A program made the translations under genes and the position numbers. A DNA stretch of 64,000 nucleotides. Source: Chitinophaga japonensis (GTDB lineage: Bacteria; Bacteroidota; Bacteroidia; Chitinophagales; Chitinophagaceae). Under the pieces are notes generated by a model. It did not search any database and was not told the origin of the DNA. It worked only from the letters and a program-made list of their open reading frames with translations. Below are positions 61,662 to 64,000 of this stretch, in pieces (positions within the stretch are counted from its first letter, which is position 1; the number at the start of each line of letters is the position of its first letter). The DNA lies in contig NZ_VLLG01000004.1 of the NCBI RefSeq assembly GCF_007830125.1, forward strand, positions 918,326 through 982,325, given 5' to 3'.

Positions 61662-63576
61662 ATACTTCCAGTTTGCCATGTTTACGTAATTCATATTCCT
61701 TCGTCATTAAAAAGATGAGGGGCGTTACCAGCAGGATGTGAATAGCCGAGGTAAATACGCCGCCTATCATGGGCAGCACAATGGGCTTCATCACATCGGT
61801 GCCTACACCCGTGGCCCACAGCACCGGCACCAGCCCGAACAGGGATACGCATACGGTCATGAGCTTGGGGCGGAGACGCCTGGCCGCGCCCGCCACTACA
61901 TACTCCCGCAGGTCCTCCCTCGTGATGGTAGCCGATGAATTGCCTTGCTGCTTCACCAGTTGCTGCATGGCATCGTTGAGGTAAATCACCATTACGATGC
62001 CGGTTTCCACGGCAATGCCGAACAGGGCGATGAAGCCTACCGCTACCGCAATGGACAGGTGCACGCCCCAGGCGTAAATGATATAGGCCCCGCCAATGAG
62101 CGCAAAGGGTACGGTGATCAGGCTGAGCAGCGCTTCGCGGATGGAATGGAAAGCGAAGTACAGCGAAAAGAAGATAACGACCAGCACTACCGGCGCTATC
62201 CACAGGAGGGTTCGCTGCCCGCGGATCAGGTTCTCGTACTGCCCGCTCCATTCCAGGAAATAGCCCTGCGGCAAAATGCCCTGTTCGCGGTTCACCTTGT
62301 CCATAGCCTCCTGCACGGTGCCCCCCAGGTCGCGGCCCCGCACGTTGAACATCACCGCGCCGCGCAGGATGGCGTTTTCTGAAGTGATCATGGGCGGGCC
62401 GTCCTCAAAGCGGATGTCGGCCACTTCGCCCAAAGGCACTTCGCCAAAGGCGGGAGAGCGCAACGGGATGCGGCGTATCCGCTCCACGCTGTTACGGAAG
62501 TCCTGCGCCAGCCGCACGCTGATGGCGAAACGCCGCCGCCCTTCAATGGTATTGCCTACGGCGGCCCCACCCAGGGCGGTTTCCACGGTGCGGTTCACAT
62601 CATCTACCGTCAGCCCGTAGCGGGCCAGTGCATCCCGCCGGATGTCCACTGCCAGGTACTTGCCGCCGGTTACCGGCTCCACGTACAGGTCCTGCACGCC
62701 GGGCGTACCTTCCAGCGCCCTGCGCACTTTTTCGGAAACGGAGGCAATGGTGTCCAGGTCCTGCCCGAACACTTTAATGCCCACATCCGTGCGCACGCCG
62801 GTAGACAGCATGTTGATGCGGTTGATGATAGGCTGGGTCCAGCCGTTCACCACGCCGGGTATCTGCAGTTTGGTGTCCAGCTCACGGATAATGTCCTTTT
62901 TGGTGATGCCCTCCCGCCACTCGCTTTTGGGCTTCAGCATAATGATGGTCTCTATCATGCTCATGGGCGCGTTATCCGTAGCGGTGCTGGCGCGGCCGGC
63001 CTTTCCCAGCACCTTGCTCACTTCCGGTGTGGCGCTGATGATCTTGTCCTGCACCTGCAGGATGCGCTTGATCTCCGCATTGCTCACATCCGGCAGCGTC
63101 ACCGGCATAAAGAGGATGCTCTGCTCATCCAGCGGGGGCATAAACTCCGTGCCTACACTGCGCAGCAGGGGAATGGAAATGAGCAGGGCCAGTATGTTCA
63201 GGGCCAGGGTGGTTTTGCGCCAGCGCAGCACCCAGCGGATCACGGGCTCGTATATACGTTCCAGGAAGCGGTTCACCGGGTTGGCCTGCGGCCGGAAATT
63301 TCCTTTCATAAAGAAGGAGATCAGCACCGGGGCCAGGGTAATGACCAGCACGGCATCTACCATCATGATGAAGGTTTTGGTAAAAGCCAGCGGGTGGAAC
63401 AGCTTCCCCTCCTGCCCCGTGAGCATAAACACCGGCAGGAAAGAGGTAATGATGATCACCGTGGCAAAGAACACGCCGCGGGACACCTGCTTGCTGGATT
63501 GCTCTATTACGGCCAGGCGCTCCTCTTCCGTGATCCAGGAAGGTTTTTTGCGAAATATTTTTCTCAGCCGGTTCAT
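61645..63576 (-). CDS. cusA: CusA-like heavy-metal RND pump, C-terminal part (TM5-TM12)
   Basis: 643 residues equal to the last 60 percent of a CusA/CzcA pump (usually about 1040). It has VFFATVIIITSFLPVFMLTG (TM5), the second porter domain and TM7-12. The three methionines of the E. coli CusA copper site are conserved: Met157 (ILFMPVTLP), Met207 (APMSMIETI) and Met256 (INRINMLSTGV). The first 60 percent cut point falls in the cytoplasmic loop between TM4 and TM5. The ATG overlaps the stop of the preceding frame as ATGA (63573-63576), a -1 relation. Either a split pump made by coupled translation or a frameshifted single gene would explain this. Confidence 0.92.
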   Translation of the reverse strand: MNRLRKIFRKKPSWITEEERLAVIEQSSKQVSRGVFFATVIIITSFLPVFMLTGQEGKLFHPLAFTKTFIMMVDAVLVITLAPVLISFFMKGNFRPQANPVNRFLERIYEPVIRWVLRWRKTTLALNILALLISIPLLRSVGTEFMPPLDEQSILFMPVTLPDVSNAEIKRILQVQDKIISATPEVSKVLGKAGRASTATDNAPMSMIETIIMLKPKSEWREGITKKDIIRELDTKLQIPGVVNGWTQPIINRINMLSTGVRTDVGIKVFGQDLDTIASVSEKVRRALEGTPGVQDLYVEPVTGGKYLAVDIRRDALARYGLTVDDVNRTVETALGGAAVGNTIEGRRRFAISVRLAQDFRNSVERIRRIPLRSPAFGEVPLGEVADIRFEDGPPMITSENAILRGAVMFNVRGRDLGGTVQEAMDKVNREQGILPQGYFLEWSGQYENLIRGQRTLLWIAPVVLVVIFFSLYFAFHSIREALLSLITVPFALIGGAYIIYAWGVHLSIAVAVGFIALFGIAVETGIVMVIYLNDAMQQLVKQQGNSSATITREDLREYVVAGAARRLRPKLMTVCVSLFGLVPVLWATGVGTDVMKPIVLPMIGGVFTSAIHILLVTPLIFLMTKEYELRKHGKLEVYATHH

Positions 63577-64000
63577 AATTGCTCTTTTTGGGTACTTGCA
63601 TACCGTTCTGATAAATGTTTATAGGCATTCTCGCTCATGATAATGCCATTGTCCACGATCACGCCGATAGCCAGGGCAATACCGGTCAGCGACATGATGT
63701 TGGAGGTGATGCCGAAAGCGTTCAGCAGGATAAAGCTGATGGCCAGCGTAACGGGTATCTGTATAATGATGCTGAGCGCGCTTCTCCAGTGGAACAGGAA
63801 GATGATCACCACGATGGACACTACGATCATTTCTTCGATGAGCGTGCGCTTGATGGAGTTGATGGACTCCTTGATGAGCGTGCCGCGGTCGTAAATAATA
63901 TCGAACTGTACGCCGGGGGGCAGACCTTTGGCCACTTCCTTCATTTTTGCCTTTACCCGGTCTATCACGGCGTCGGCATTCTCGCCGTAGCGCATTACCA
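63573..64000 (-). CDS. cusA: CusA-like heavy-metal RND pump, N-terminal part (end visible, start beyond window)
   Basis: 142 codons are visible, open at the right edge. They cover the end of the first porter domain (GLPPGVQFDIIYDRGTLIKE) and TM2-TM4 (MIVVSIVVIIFLFHWRSALS; IPVTLAISFILLNAFGITSN; IMSLTGIALAIGVIVDNGII), with the Asp typical of the proton relay in IGVIVDNGIIMSENAYKHL. The frame ends with SERYASTQKEQL and TGA. A normal CusA would continue without interruption into the next frame. The stop overlaps the start of the C-terminal part. A run of five A residues (minus strand, 63589-63585) lies just before the stop. Confidence 0.9.
   Translation of the reverse strand, partial: VMRYGENADAVIDRVKAKMKEVAKGLPPGVQFDIIYDRGTLIKESINSIKRTLIEEMIVVSIVVIIFLFHWRSALSIIIQIPVTLAISFILLNAFGITSNIMSLTGIALAIGVIVDNGIIMSENAYKHLSERYASTQKEQL

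Noticed and set aside
1..64000. Looked for CRISPR arrays, tRNA, rRNA, insertion sequences and phage genes
   Set aside because: No regular spacer-repeat arrays, cloverleaf sequences, transposases, integrases or phage structural genes were seen.

Overview
The window looks like chromosomal DNA from a member of the Bacteroidota, most likely Chitinophagaceae (Chitinophaga-like). This placement is inferred from gene content: a SusC/SusD pair, a DUF6520 peptide, membrane-anchored AraC regulators, a LutABC operon, a RhaEW fusion enzyme, and two promoters that fit the Bacteroidota pattern (TTTG, 19 nt, TAnnTTTG). Almost every base is coding. I saw no tRNA, rRNA, CRISPR array, integrase or transposase.

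Layout. 1-1769: a CapD/FlaA1-type nucleotide-sugar dehydratase cut by the left edge. 2471-12481: an L-rhamnose catabolic operon on the minus strand (rhaT, rhaEW, rhaI, rhaB, lutA, lutB, lutC), with a convergent GntR-type regulator at its distal end. Rhamnose is imported, isomerised, phosphorylated and split; the lactaldehyde is oxidised to lactate, and LutABC turns lactate into pyruvate. 12606-18690: a flavin monooxygenase, a PIF1-like helicase and two AraC regulators. 18783-30000: a secreted M1 metallopeptidase, an unknown membrane-anchored protein, a DUF6520 peptide, an STN-type SusC/SusD pair without a glycosidase or FecI/FecR partner, a small double-glycine-leader (bacteriocin-like) peptide and a lipoprotein. 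30085-35356: xylose isomerase with a divergent LacI repressor and a clear operator, a sulfatase, and a TauE/DUF1634 sulfur-compound exporter pair.

35417-42626 is the most unusual region. A minus-strand operon encodes an ECF-like sigma factor, a one-TM protein with a TPR-like outer domain (anti-sigma-like), a secreted subtilisin and a secreted TPR-CHAT protease anchored by a C-terminal helix. It is divergent from two unknown proteins, the first carrying an LNPQPLPP motif. I propose this as a candidate envelope protease-cascade system.

42882-47629: a TetR-controlled EmrAB/TolC drug pump with a well-defined promoter and operator. 47928-52540: a cell-surface glycan operon (three kinds of glycosyltransferase plus an SDR). 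52545-57255: tryptophanase, a baeRF-type protein, an MscS channel and a VOC protein. 57407-64000: a copper/silver-type RND efflux operon (DUF3347 lipoprotein, two adaptors, TolC protein, CusA-like pump). The pump is encoded by two overlapping reading frames, and its N-terminal part runs off the right edge.

Four gaps in the rhamnose operon each carry a different repeat family, and two of these repeats reach into the 3' ends of genes. Gene functions rest on motif recognition by eye; no database search was run.
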